From the NCBI GenBank assembly GCA_950071955.1, contig CATMOC010000105.1, positions 1 to 9,474 on the forward strand: DNA of 9,474 bases, read 5' to 3'. The position numbers were made by a program, and so were the translations under genes. Each line of letters opens with the position of its first letter. Positions within the stretch are counted from its first letter, which is position 1. Below are positions 1 to 6,261 of the stretch, piece by piece. This DNA is from an uncultured Mesorhizobium sp. (GTDB lineage Bacteria > Pseudomonadota > Alphaproteobacteria > Rhizobiales > Rhizobiaceae). The notes below the pieces were generated by a model that saw only the letters and a list, made by a program, of their open reading frames with translations, was not told the DNA's origin and did no database searches.

Positions 1-637
1 CCAGGTTGTTCCACGTCGGCGGGAAGACGTAGAAGGGGATGGTCAGCAGCGCCAGTCCCATCGCGGCCGGACCCCAGAACAGGCCGCTGAAAGCGCCCAC
101 GGCCGTCGTTTCGCGGATCTGCCTGAAGCGCGCGATCGCAGTCGCCCGGTCGCGCATGCGATTGGCGAGATAGCGCTCGCGGTCGGTCTGCGGCGTCAGG
201 TCGAGCAGCCTGACATAGACGGCGTCCCATTCCCTCCAGGCATCGGCCGAAAGGCCGAAGTGTCGGCCGAGGCGGTCCCATTCGCCGTCGACCACGGCCG
301 ACAGATAGCGCGCCAGCCCGGCTTGCACCTCGGCGACCGCCGTCCCGCCGTACCGGGCGATGTCGTTGTAGACGTCGGCCACAGCCACGGCCTCTTCGGC
401 GAGATTGGTGCGGATGCCCTTGTAGTCGTCGAGCTCCTGGGCATAGACGAGCGCCAGCATCAGACCGTAGAGCGCGGCGATGCGAAAGGCGACGGATGAG
501 GCTGCGTCGTGCGTGCGATGCGTGTCCTCTCCGAGCGACAGCAATCGCCGCGCCGCGAAATAGACGCCCATCACCAACGCCACGGCGCCGATCCCGAACA
601 GGACACCGATCAACAGCGAAACAACGAAATCCTCCAT
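1..637 (-). CDS. DUF4239-like (bestrophin-like) membrane protein, N-terminal 212 residues
   Basis: The frame is open from an ATG at 637 to the left edge without a stop, so the gene is cut by the window. The 212 visible residues hold a membrane segment at about 5-27 and a second at about 50-66 (AFRIAALYGLMLALVYAQ). A charged region of about 115 residues follows, rich in Asp, Glu and Arg, and then a third hydrophobic segment at about 183-205. The pattern of two N-terminal helices, a soluble helical stretch containing an EEAVAVADVYNDI-type motif, and further C-terminal helices is that of the DUF4239 family, whose function is unknown. A GGGGAAG stretch lies just before the ATG and an AGGAGG further upstream. 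It lies 135 bp downstream of mccB on the same strand and may or may not be co-transcribed with it. There is no evident link to leucine breakdown. Family assignment is from recognition only. Confidence 0.7.
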   Translation of the reverse strand, partial: MEDFVVSLLIGVLFGIGAVALVMGVYFAARRLLSLGEDTHRTHDAASSVAFRIAALYGLMLALVYAQELDDYKGIRTNLAEEAVAVADVYNDIARYGGTAVAEVQAGLARYLSAVVDGEWDRLGRHFGLSADAWREWDAVYVRLLDLTPQTDRERYLANRMRDRATAIARFRQIRETTAVGAFSGLFWGPAAMGLALLTIPFYVFPPTWNNL

Positions 638-731
638 GACGCTTCCCCGCGCGGCCTCCTGCCGGGATTTATGACCCGACCGGAACGATGGAGCAACACC
701 TGCAGGTCTGCCTCGCGGCGCTTCGCGCCAT

Positions 732-758
732 GGGGGCTCCTTGCCCCCGCGAGCGGGG
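732..758. terminator. Overlapping GC-rich hairpins after mccB
   Basis: GGGGGC (732-737) pairs with GCCCCC (743-748) across a 5-nt loop. Alternatively CCCCG (745-749) pairs with CGGGG (754-758). The two stems exclude each other. They sit in the 135-bp gap between mccB and the DUF4239-like gene. No T-tract follows in either direction, so termination would be weak or factor-dependent. The CCCCGC-GAG-CGGGGAGAAGG layout also resembles dispersed palindromic repeats common in rhizobial genomes, so it could be a repeat unit rather than a terminator. Confidence 0.35.
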
Positions 759-772
759 AGAAGGAAAGTAGG

Positions 773-2380
773 TCACATACGGAACAGGCCGAACTTCGTG
801 TCCTCCACCTCGCGGTTCAGCGCCGCCGACAGCGACAGCGCGAGCACCTCGCGGGTGCGGGCCGGGTCGATGATGCCGTCGTCCCACAGTCGGGCGGAGG
901 AATAGAGCGGCTGGCCCTCGTGCTCGAACTGGTCGAGAATGGGCTTCTTAAACGCGGCCTCCTCCTCCGCGGACCACGCGCCGCCCTTGCGCTCGATGCC
1001 GTCGCGCCTGACGATGGCGAGCACGGTGGCGGCCTGCTCGCCGCCCATGACCGAGATGCGCGCGTTCGGCCACATCCACAGGAAGGGGGGCAAATAGGCG
1101 CGGCCGCACATGCCGTAATTGCCCGCGCCGAAGGAGCCGCCGATGATGACGGTGAGCTTTGGTACGCGGGCGGTGGCGACCGCCGTCACCAGCTTGGCGC
1201 CGTCCTTGGCGATGCCGCCGGCCTCGTACTTGCGGCCGACCATGAAGCCGGTGATGTTCTGCAGGAAGATCAGCGGGATCTTTCGCTGGCAGCACAGTTC
1301 GATGAAATGCGCGCCCTTCTGCGCGCTTTCGGAGAAGAGCACGCCGTTGTTGGCGAGGATGCCCACCGGCATGCCGTGGAGATGCGCGAAGCCGGTGATC
1401 AGCGTGGTGCCGAAATTCGTCTTGAACTCGTCGAATTCGGACCCGTCGACGATGCGGGCGATCACCTCGCGCACGTCGTAGGGCTGGCGCGTATCGGCCG
1501 GGATGAGGCCGTAAATCTCCTGCGGGTCATGGAGCGGAGGGCGCGGCGGCTGGAGCGCCAGCGTCGCCGGCTTGACGCGGTTGAGATTGGCCACGATGCG
1601 GCGCGTGATGGCGAGCGCATGCGCGTCGTTCTGGGCGTAGTGGTCGGCCACGCCCGAGAGGCGCGTGTGGACGTCGGCGCCGCCGAGATCCTCGGCCGAC
1701 ACCTCCTCGCCGATCGCAGCCTTCACCAGCGGAGGACCACCGAGGAAGATGGTTGCCTGGTTGCGGACCATGATGGATTCGTCGGCCATCGCCGGCACGT
1801 AGGCGCCGCCTGCGGTGCACGAGCCCATCACGCAGGCGATCTGCGGGATGCCGGCGGCCGACATGTTGGCCTGGTTGAAGAAGATGCGGCCGAAATGCTC
1901 GCGGTCGGGAAAGACCGAATCCTGGTTGGGCAGGTTGGCGCCGCCGGAATCCACCAGGTAGATGCAGGGCAGGCCGTTCTCGGCCGCGATCTCCTGCGCG
2001 CGGAGATGCTTCTTCACGGTCATGGGATAGTAGGTGCCGCCCTTCACCGTGGCGTCGTTGACCACCACCATGCATTCGCGCCCCTCGATGCGGCCGATGC
2101 CGGCGATCATGCCGGCCGACGATATGTCGCCGCCATACATGTCCCACGCCGCAAACTGCCCGATCTCGAGGAACGGCGCCCCGGTGTCGAGCAATTGTGC
2201 CAGCCGCTCGCGCGGCAGCAGCTTTCCACGGCCAACGTGCCTCCGCCGCGCCTCCTCCGGCCCGCCCCGCTCGATGGCGGAAGCCTTGTCGGCAAGGTCG
2301 GCAACCAGCCCACGCATGCGCGCGGCGTTGGCGTGGAAGGTTTCGGAGGCGGGGGGGAGGGCTGTGCGGATGACGGGCAT
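773..2380 (-). CDS. mccB: Methylcrotonyl-CoA carboxylase, carboxyltransferase (beta) subunit
   Basis: The 535-residue protein moves the carboxyl group from carboxybiotin to 3-methylcrotonyl-CoA, giving 3-methylglutaconyl-CoA, the step after isovaleryl-CoA dehydrogenase in leucine breakdown. It is cytoplasmic and works with a biotin-carrying alpha subunit. Both crotonase-fold halves of the acyl-CoA carboxyltransferase family are complete. Recognisable stretches are [12 protein letters not shown] (108-119), [17 protein letters not shown] (186-202), [14 protein letters not shown] (376-389), [16 protein letters not shown] (414-429) and [19 protein letters not shown] (433-451). The last two are characteristic of methylcrotonyl-CoA rather than propionyl-CoA carboxylase. 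Length matches the family and no key region is missing. The ATG at 2380 has AGGA 6 nt upstream. That AGGA overlaps the stop codon of a 30-codon ORF. The biotin-carrying mccA is not next to it in this window, and ivd is about 2 kb away beyond an opposite-strand gene. Confidence 0.95.
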   Translation of the reverse strand: MPVIRTALPPASETFHANAARMRGLVADLADKASAIERGGPEEARRRHVGRGKLLPRERLAQLLDTGAPFLEIGQFAAWDMYGGDISSAGMIAGIGRIEGRECMVVVNDATVKGGTYYPMTVKKHLRAQEIAAENGLPCIYLVDSGGANLPNQDSVFPDREHFGRIFFNQANMSAAGIPQIACVMGSCTAGGAYVPAMADESIMVRNQATIFLGGPPLVKAAIGEEVSAEDLGGADVHTRLSGVADHYAQNDAHALAITRRIVANLNRVKPATLALQPPRPPLHDPQEIYGLIPADTRQPYDVREVIARIVDGSEFDEFKTNFGTTLITGFAHLHGMPVGILANNGVLFSESAQKGAHFIELCCQRKIPLIFLQNITGFMVGRKYEAGGIAKDGAKLVTAVATARVPKLTVIIGGSFGAGNYGMCGRAYLPPFLWMWPNARISVMGGEQAATVLAIVRRDGIERKGGAWSAEEEAAFKKPILDQFEHEGQPLYSSARLWDDGIIDPARTREVLALSLSAALNREVEDTKFGLFRM

Positions 2381-2388
2381 GGACTGTC

Positions 2389-2481
2389 CTAGCGGATGAG
2401 GGCGACTTTACACGGCAGGTCGAGGTTCGCCCAGACCCGGTCGGCGGTGACGATGGTGGCATTCAGCACGCCCTGCGCCAT
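2389..2481 (-). CDS. Small 30-residue ORF directly upstream of mccB
   Basis: The ORF runs from ATG at 2481 to TAG at 2391-2389, eight bases before the mccB ATG. A GAGG lies 7 nt before its ATG (GAGGCAAATGA-ATG). Of the 29 codons after the ATG, 26 end in G or C (hand count), typical of the neighbouring real genes. The competing overlapping frame that starts at 2485 scores only about half. About a third of the residues are Leu, Val or Ile, scattered rather than in a run. I recognise no domain, signal peptide or membrane helix. The TAG lies inside the mccB Shine-Dalgarno (TAGGA), so ribosomes ending here would be positioned to start mccB. It may be a coupling or leader ORF, or the 3' remnant of a gene broken when the neighbouring DNA was rearranged. 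A TGA directly precedes the ATG in frame. Confidence 0.4.
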   Translation of the reverse strand: MAQGVLNATIVTADRVWANLDLPCKVALIR

Positions 2482-2746
2482 TCATTTGCCTCGTCGAGTA
2501 CACCCCTTGCCTCTCGTCGGCGTTCCAAAGTGAGTTCTTCGACAAGATCATGGCCTGAAACCGGGCTCCCCGCAGGCGTCCCTCCATTCCAGTCCTCCTG
2601 AAAAAAATGCTTGGCAAGTTCGGCACGCTGCGCCAAGAATTCATACGTTAGGGACGGGTAATTGAAGAAGCTGCCGGGCTGCCAATGAAGCGGCGGGGAA
2701 TCTGAACTTCGGGGCTTCTTCTTCGATCATTGCTTGGGGAATTCTT
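2482..2746. other. Non-coding region between mccB unit and OmpA-like gene
   Basis: This divergent intergenic stretch must carry a promoter for the plus-strand OmpA-like gene, and probably one for mccB on the minus strand, because the upstream neighbour is on the opposite strand. G+C is about 54% by hand count over 2491-2746, clearly below the surrounding genes. I found no convincing -35/-10 pair in either direction. A 6-bp inverted repeat lies at 2610-2637. On the minus strand an AGGAGG at about 2593-2598 precedes an ATG at 2587, but the frame it opens has poor codon use and runs through the start of the better-supported small ORF. A minus-strand frame open from about 2726 to 2463 lacks a good start and also has mixed third-position bases. 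It may be eroded coding sequence. Confidence 0.5.
2610..2637. repeat. Inverted repeat CTTGGC-N16-GCCAAG
   Basis: The arms CTTGGC (2610-2615) and GCCAAG (2632-2637) are perfect complements across a 16-nt spacer, 110-137 bp before the OmpA-like start codon. It could be an operator for a dimeric regulator. A 6-bp dyad also arises readily by chance in a sequence of this length, and no second copy was noticed in the window. Confidence 0.25.
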
Positions 2747-4237
2747 ATGAAGCTTATGCATGGCATATGCTCGGCGCTTGTCGTCGCCGGGTTCGTTTTC
2801 GCTACGCCGGCCGCCGCACAAGGCAATTCCGGCTACTTCAAACTCCAGACCATGTTTCAGGAACCGGAGAACAAGTGCTTCGAAGGCAACCGTTTCGCTT
2901 CTGACGCGGTGCTGCAAGGCGCGTCTTTCATGGACGGTTGCCAGGAGGTGTCCGGCCAGTACTGGAAAGCCGTGCCTGAGGGGAACGGCTTCTTCCGCTT
3001 GAAGACGCAGTTCCAGGGCGAGAACAAGTGCCTGGAAGGCAATCGCTACGCGCCCGATGCCGTTCTCGGCGGCGGCGCCTTCATGGACGATTGCCAGAAC
3101 GTTTCGGGACAGTTGTGGCAGGCGGTTCCCGACCAGAATGGCTACTTCCGCCTGAAGACGATGTTCCAGGGTGACAACAAGTGCCTGGAAGGCAACCGGT
3201 TCGCACCCGAATCGGTGCTCCAGGGCGCCGCCTTCATGGACGATTGCCAGAACGTCTCCGGCCAGTTGTGGAAGGTCGTCGGCGGCTCGCTGGTCAACGG
3301 CGTTCCCCAGGTGGCATCGACGCAGGCGCCGCCGGCACCATCCCCCTCGATGCCGGGCCCGGCGCAGCCCGTGGAACAGTGCAGGTTCTACGAGCACGTC
3401 AATTATGAGGGTCGCGAGTGGGTCCTGCAGGCCAACGATCGCGTGCACTGGTATGACGAGGCTCAGCAGCGACAGTACTTCCGCTCCAGCGGACGTTCCG
3501 GCTTCTCCGGCCGCGAATTCTTCGACAACAACAGCGGCGCGAACCACAATGTCTCCTCCGCCCGGACGAGCGGCAGCTGCCGGGCGGTTCTGTGGGAGGA
3601 TCCGTTCGAGAACGGCCGTATGCTGGAAGTCGCCGGTGACGAGCCGAACTTCGTTCCCCTTAACTTCAACGACGTGGCATCCGAAGCCGAATGCATCTGC
3701 CAGTCGTCTGCCGGGCTGCAGCCGGCTCCGACGCCGGTCATGCCGCAGCCGGTGAAGATGCCGACGGCCGTGACCATCCAGAACCAGCTTTCTGGCTTGC
3801 CGGGCTTCCAGGTGCAGCCGCAGGACCGGGTCTCGCTCGGCGAATTCGTACTGCGGCCCGACCTGCGCCGCGCCGCGCCGTCGATCGAAATCCAGTCGAT
3901 CAACTTCGACAGCGCCTCGGCCGTGATCAAGTTCGACCAGTACGACAAGGTCCAGCAGATCGGCCAGGCTCTCTCCTATCTCCTGAACACCAACAACGGT
4001 GCCCGTTTCCTGATCGAAGGTCACACCGACGCGGTCGGATCGGACAGTTCGAACTACGTCTTGTCGCAGAACCGTGCCGAGGCGCTGAGGAGCGCGCTCG
4101 TCAACAGTTTCGGCATACCGGCCGGCGCCTTGGTCACGGCCGGTTTCGGCGAGCGCGATCTCCTGGTTCCCACGCAGCAGTCGGAATGGCAGAACCGCCG
4201 CGTCACCCTTCGTCGCATCGACCAGTTCGTGCGCTGA
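2747..4237 (+). CDS. Secreted OmpA-family protein with ricin-like beta-trefoil and crystallin-like domains
   Basis: The 496-residue protein begins with a Sec signal peptide (hydrophobic core about 9-20, cleavage likely after AAA at 22-24). Residues about 27-178 are three similar units ending QYW (71-73), QLW (122-124) and QLW (173-175). This is the QxW hallmark of ricin-type beta-trefoil lectins. Each unit has one Cys pair 21 residues apart (44/65, 95/116, 146/167), suggesting disulfides. A Pro-rich linker (about 188-209) leads to a beta/gamma-crystallin-like module (about 212-318), with CRFYEHVNYEGREWVL and CRAVLWEDPFENGRMLEV as the two Greek-key starts. A second Pro-rich linker precedes an OmpA-C domain (about 380-492). 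Asp428 in GHTD and Arg443 in SQNRAEA keep the 15-residue spacing of the diaminopimelate-binding pair known in OmpA domains. Inferred role: a periplasmic or outer-envelope protein anchored to peptidoglycan that binds a glycan or other ligand. GGGGA lies 7 nt before the ATG. The sugar-binding inference is untested. Confidence 0.9.
   Translation: MKLMHGICSALVVAGFVFATPAAAQGNSGYFKLQTMFQEPENKCFEGNRFASDAVLQGASFMDGCQEVSGQYWKAVPEGNGFFRLKTQFQGENKCLEGNRYAPDAVLGGGAFMDDCQNVSGQLWQAVPDQNGYFRLKTMFQGDNKCLEGNRFAPESVLQGAAFMDDCQNVSGQLWKVVGGSLVNGVPQVASTQAPPAPSPSMPGPAQPVEQCRFYEHVNYEGREWVLQANDRVHWYDEAQQRQYFRSSGRSGFSGREFFDNNSGANHNVSSARTSGSCRAVLWEDPFENGRMLEVAGDEPNFVPLNFNDVASEAECICQSSAGLQPAPTPVMPQPVKMPTAVTIQNQLSGLPGFQVQPQDRVSLGEFVLRPDLRRAAPSIEIQSINFDSASAVIKFDQYDKVQQIGQALSYLLNTNNGARFLIEGHTDAVGSDSSNYVLSQNRAEALRSALVNSFGIPAGALVTAGFGERDLLVPTQQSEWQNRRVTLRRIDQFVR
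2831..3271 (+). repeat. Three in-frame tandem repeats encoding beta-trefoil units
   Basis: Three units of about 44 codons with a period of 51-52 codons lie at 2831-2965, 2987-3118 and 3140-3271. Each encodes G-[YF]-F-[KR]-L at the start, C-[LF]-EGNR in the middle, a G-[GA]-[AS]-F-M-D-[DG]-C-Q segment and SGQ-[YL]-W at the end. Units 2 and 3 are more alike in DNA and protein than either is to unit 1, with long identical stretches around the FMDDCQNVSGQLW coding segment. This indicates that the second duplication is more recent or that the units are being homogenised. Confidence 0.9.
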
Positions 4238-4250
4238 GGCAGTGCATCGT

Positions 4251-4291
4251 CGGGGCGGCGCCTGCCGCCCCGGTCCCCGCGTCCCGCGGGG
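4251..4291. terminator. Double-hairpin terminator between convergent genes
   Basis: A perfect 9-bp stem, CGGGGCGGC (4251-4259) with GCCGCCCCG (4264-4272), closes a 4-nt loop 14 bp after the OmpA-like stop codon. A second perfect 6-bp stem, CCCCGC (4275-4280) with GCGGGG (4286-4291), follows at once. No T-tract is present. The position between the ends of the OmpA-like gene and ivd fits a bidirectional intrinsic-like terminator or a transcript-stabilising structure. Confidence 0.6.
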
Positions 4292-4359
4292 CGTGATCCG
4301 GGCGAGGGGACCCGTTGGCGAAGCTGGCCTCGATGATTCCCATTCGCCCCCGCCGCCTT

Positions 4360-5520
4360 TCACCCCTCCGCCATGATCTCCCGCCCGATCAGCCACCGTC
4401 TGATCTCGCTGGTGCCCGCGCCGATCTCGTAGAGCTTGGCGTCGCGCAGGAGGCGGCCGGTGGGGTAGTCGTTGATGTAGCCGTTGCCGCCCAGAAGCTG
4501 GATGGCGTCGAGCGCGATCTGCGTGGCGCGTTCGGAGGCATAGAGGATGCAGCCGGCGGCGTCCTTGCGGGTGGTCTCGCCGCGGTCGCAGGCGCCAGCC
4601 ACCGCATAGACGTAGGCGCGGCAGGCGTTCATCGTCGTGTACATGTCGGCGAGCTTGGCCTGGACGAGCTGGAACTCGCCGATCGGCTGGCCGAACTGCT
4701 TTCGCTCGTGCACGTAGGGGACCGCGACGTCCATGGCCGCCGCCATGATGCCGAGCGGGCCGCCGGCCAGCACCACGCGCTCGTAGTCCAGCCCCGACAT
4801 CAAAACCTCGACGCCCTTGCCTTCCTCGTGTAGCACGTTCTCGAAGGGCACCTCGACGTTCTCGAACACGAGTTCGCCGGTGTTGGACCCACGCATGCCG
4901 AGCTTGTCGAGTTTCTGGGCGACGGAAAAGCCGGAAAACGTCTTCTCGACGATGAATGCGGTGATGCCGCGCGAGCCGCGCTCCGGATTGGTCTTGCCGT
5001 AGACGACCATCGTGTCGGCGTCAGGCCCGTTGGTGATCCACATCTTGGTGCCATTGAGCACGAAGCGGTCGTTGCGCTTTTCGGCCCTGAGCCGCATCGA
5101 AACGACGTCGGAACCGGAGCCGCTCTCTGACATGGCGAGCGCGCCGACGGCTTCGCCGGCACAGAGCCGCGGCAGGTAGCGCGCCTTCTGCTCGGCCGTG
5201 CCCCAGCGGCTGATCTGGTTGACGCAGAGGTTGGAATGCGCCCCGTAGGAGAGCCCGACCGACGCCGAGGCGCGGCTGATCTCCTCCATCGCCACGACGT
5301 GCGCGAGATATCCCATGCCCGATCCGCCATGGTCGGGATCGGCGGTGACGCCGAGCAGGCCGAGCGCGCCGAGTTCGGCCCACAGCCAGGCGGGGAACTC
5401 GTTCGAGGCGTCGATCGCCGCCGCGGCCGGCGCGATCTTTTCCTGCGCGAAGCGGCGCGCCATGTCGCGCAGCGCCCCGATCTCCTCGCCGAGTCCGAAA
5501 TCCATGGTCTGGGTGTACAT
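4360..5520 (-). CDS. ivd: Isovaleryl-CoA dehydrogenase
   Basis: The 386-residue FAD enzyme of the acyl-CoA dehydrogenase family oxidises isovaleryl-CoA to 3-methylcrotonyl-CoA in leucine breakdown and passes electrons to electron-transfer flavoprotein. All three family domains are present. Marks include [17 protein letters not shown] (87-103), the FAD/substrate loop [12 protein letters not shown] (128-139), WITNG (161-165), [10 protein letters not shown] (208-217) and the C-terminal [20 protein letters not shown] (342-361) with [10 protein letters not shown] (364-373). Glu247 in [14 protein letters not shown] corresponds to the catalytic base Glu254 of human isovaleryl-CoA dehydrogenase, whose position is typical of this enzyme and not of short-chain relatives. 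The ATG at 5520 has GGAGG 7 nt upstream and shares one base with the tetR stop (TGATG), so translation is coupled to tetR. Its product is the substrate of the mccB enzyme, which lies beyond the intervening OmpA-like gene. Length is normal. Confidence 0.95.
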   Translation of the reverse strand: MYTQTMDFGLGEEIGALRDMARRFAQEKIAPAAAAIDASNEFPAWLWAELGALGLLGVTADPDHGGSGMGYLAHVVAMEEISRASASVGLSYGAHSNLCVNQISRWGTAEQKARYLPRLCAGEAVGALAMSESGSGSDVVSMRLRAEKRNDRFVLNGTKMWITNGPDADTMVVYGKTNPERGSRGITAFIVEKTFSGFSVAQKLDKLGMRGSNTGELVFENVEVPFENVLHEEGKGVEVLMSGLDYERVVLAGGPLGIMAAAMDVAVPYVHERKQFGQPIGEFQLVQAKLADMYTTMNACRAYVYAVAGACDRGETTRKDAAGCILYASERATQIALDAIQLLGGNGYINDYPTGRLLRDAKLYEIGAGTSEIRRWLIGREIMAEG

Positions 5521-6131
5521 CAGCCTGCCTCCGCCGGGGCTCGCGCTCCCACGAGCCGCATGGTCATCCTGTGGTATTTCTCGGCGACTTCCGCCACCGA
5601 AAGCTTTTCGTCGGGCCTGAACCAGACGATCACGCCAGTGGTCATCTGGATGATCGCCATGGCCGTCAGCGCGGGATCGTCGATCGCGAAGCCGCCTCTC
5701 GCGGCGCCCTCGCGAAGGATCTGGCGCAGTTCCTTCTCGTAGGAAGAGCGCAGCCTCAGGATTGCGGTCAGCCTCGCCGGCGACAGGCTGCGCAGCTCCA
5801 TGTTGGACACATGGGTGGCATGGCGCCGCTCGACGTGGAAGACGATGTGGTTCTCCACGAAGGCGGCGAGCCGCCGCGTCTGGTGATCCCCGCCCGGATC
5901 GGCGGCCTGCCAGGCCGCGATCAACGCTTCCATGTGCTCGCGCATGAGCGTGAACAGAAGGTCTTCCTTGGTCGGGAAGTACTTGTAGAGCGCCGCCGCC
6001 TGCAGCCCGATCTCGGCGGCGAGCCGGCGCATGGAGACGGCCTCGTAGCCGTGTCGGGCCATCAGCGCCACCGCCGCCTCGCGCAGTGCCGCCTCCGTCC
6101 TCTCGCCGAATGATCCTGCGGTGCGGGCCAA
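5520..6131 (-). CDS. TetR/AcrR-family transcriptional regulator, probable regulator of leucine/acyl-CoA catabolism
   Basis: From a TTG start at 6131 the protein has 203 residues. The N-terminal helix-turn-helix (about residues 10-56) contains [21 protein letters not shown] and then [12 protein letters not shown], the classical TetR recognition-helix pattern. The C-terminal ligand domain ends with a [21 protein letters not shown] stretch typical of TetR regulators that sense acyl-CoA-type ligands (KstR2-like C-terminal domain, by recognition). TTG is preferred because AGGAG lies 7 nt before it. The alternative in-frame ATG at 6176 lies inside the predicted -35 element and operator and would add 15 residues with no ribosome binding site. 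The stop overlaps the ivd start by one base, so regulator and target are one unit. An isovaleryl-CoA or related thioester ligand is inferred from this linkage. It could be functionally like LiuQ, a TetR regulator of leucine genes in other proteobacteria, but I cannot show orthology. Confidence 0.88.
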   Translation of the reverse strand: MARTAGSFGERTEAALREAAVALMARHGYEAVSMRRLAAEIGLQAAALYKYFPTKEDLLFTLMREHMEALIAAWQAADPGGDHQTRRLAAFVENHIVFHVERRHATHVSNMELRSLSPARLTAILRLRSSYEKELRQILREGAARGGFAIDDPALTAMAIIQMTTGVIVWFRPDEKLSVAEVAEKYHRMTMRLVGARAPAEAG

Positions 6132-6138
6132 CCCATTT

Positions 6139-6143
6139 CTCCT
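6139..6143 (-). promoter_or_regulatory. Ribosome binding site deciding the tetR start
   Basis: AGGAG (minus strand) lies 7 nt before the TTG at 6131. No comparable site precedes the ATG at 6176. The out-of-frame ATG at 6137 begins only 1 nt after AGGAG, too close to be used. This site is the main reason for the TTG call. Confidence 0.7.
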
Positions 6144-6151
6144 CAACACAG

Positions 6152-6180
6152 ACAATAAAATGAATGACCGTTTCATTCAA
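6152..6180 (-). promoter_or_regulatory. Sigma70-like promoter of the tetR-ivd operon
   Basis: On the minus strand TTGAAT (6180-6175) and TATTGT (6157-6152) match the -35 and -10 consensus at four of six bases each, with an ideal 17-bp spacer. Transcription would start near 6145, leaving a very short leader with AGGAG close to the 5' end. The ATG at 6176 would lie upstream of this start site. The promoter is AT-rich compared with its surroundings. Confidence 0.55.
6161..6179. promoter_or_regulatory. Palindromic TetR-type operator over the tetR-ivd promoter
   Basis: TGAATGA (6161-6167) and TCATTCA (6173-6179) form a perfect 7-bp inverted repeat around a 5-bp spacer (CCGTT). It covers most of the -35 hexamer and the spacer of the predicted promoter, where a bound dimer would block RNA polymerase. 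The arms equal those I recall for the Bacillus subtilis FadR box, another acyl-CoA-sensing TetR protein, which has a 4-bp spacer. Autorepression relieved by an acyl-CoA from leucine breakdown is the simplest reading. Confidence 0.7.
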
Positions 6181-6261
6181 GGGGCGCGACGGAGGCCCGG
6201 CGAGGCTTTTCGTGGCTGATGAGGAAGGAATACCGGCCGGCCCTGCCCCGCCGCTCGCTGC

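Noticed and set aside
509..2392. Long plus-strand open frame (627 codons) opposite mccB and the DUF4239-like gene
   Set aside because: It mirrors a clear mccB gene, is rich in Arg, His, Asp and Gly with no domain, and arises from the strong G/C third-position bias of the opposite strand.
2478..2484. CCATTCA, a near half-site of the tetR-ivd operator upstream of mccB
   Set aside because: No matching second arm at the expected spacing, so there is no support for direct control of mccB by the same regulator.
2463..2636. Minus-strand 57-codon frame starting at TTG, open upstream to about 2726
   Set aside because: It reads like protein in places, but only about half of its third positions are G/C and no ribosome binding site precedes the TTG. 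At best it is an eroded coding remnant.
2408..2644. Minus-strand 78-codon frame, with an internal ATG at 2587 behind AGGAGG
   Set aside because: Mixed third-position bases, no recognisable features, and its last part overlaps the 30-codon ORF in a frame with much poorer codon use. A real small gene is not excluded.
2831..3271. Regularly spaced repeats that might suggest a CRISPR-like array
   Set aside because: The repeats are in frame, about 150 bp in period, imperfect, and encode beta-trefoil units within one protein.
2648..4396. Minus-strand open frame (582 codons) opposite the OmpA-like gene
   Set aside because: The plus strand encodes a signal peptide, repeats and a conserved OmpA domain. 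The antisense product has no recognisable features and would run across the terminator hairpins.
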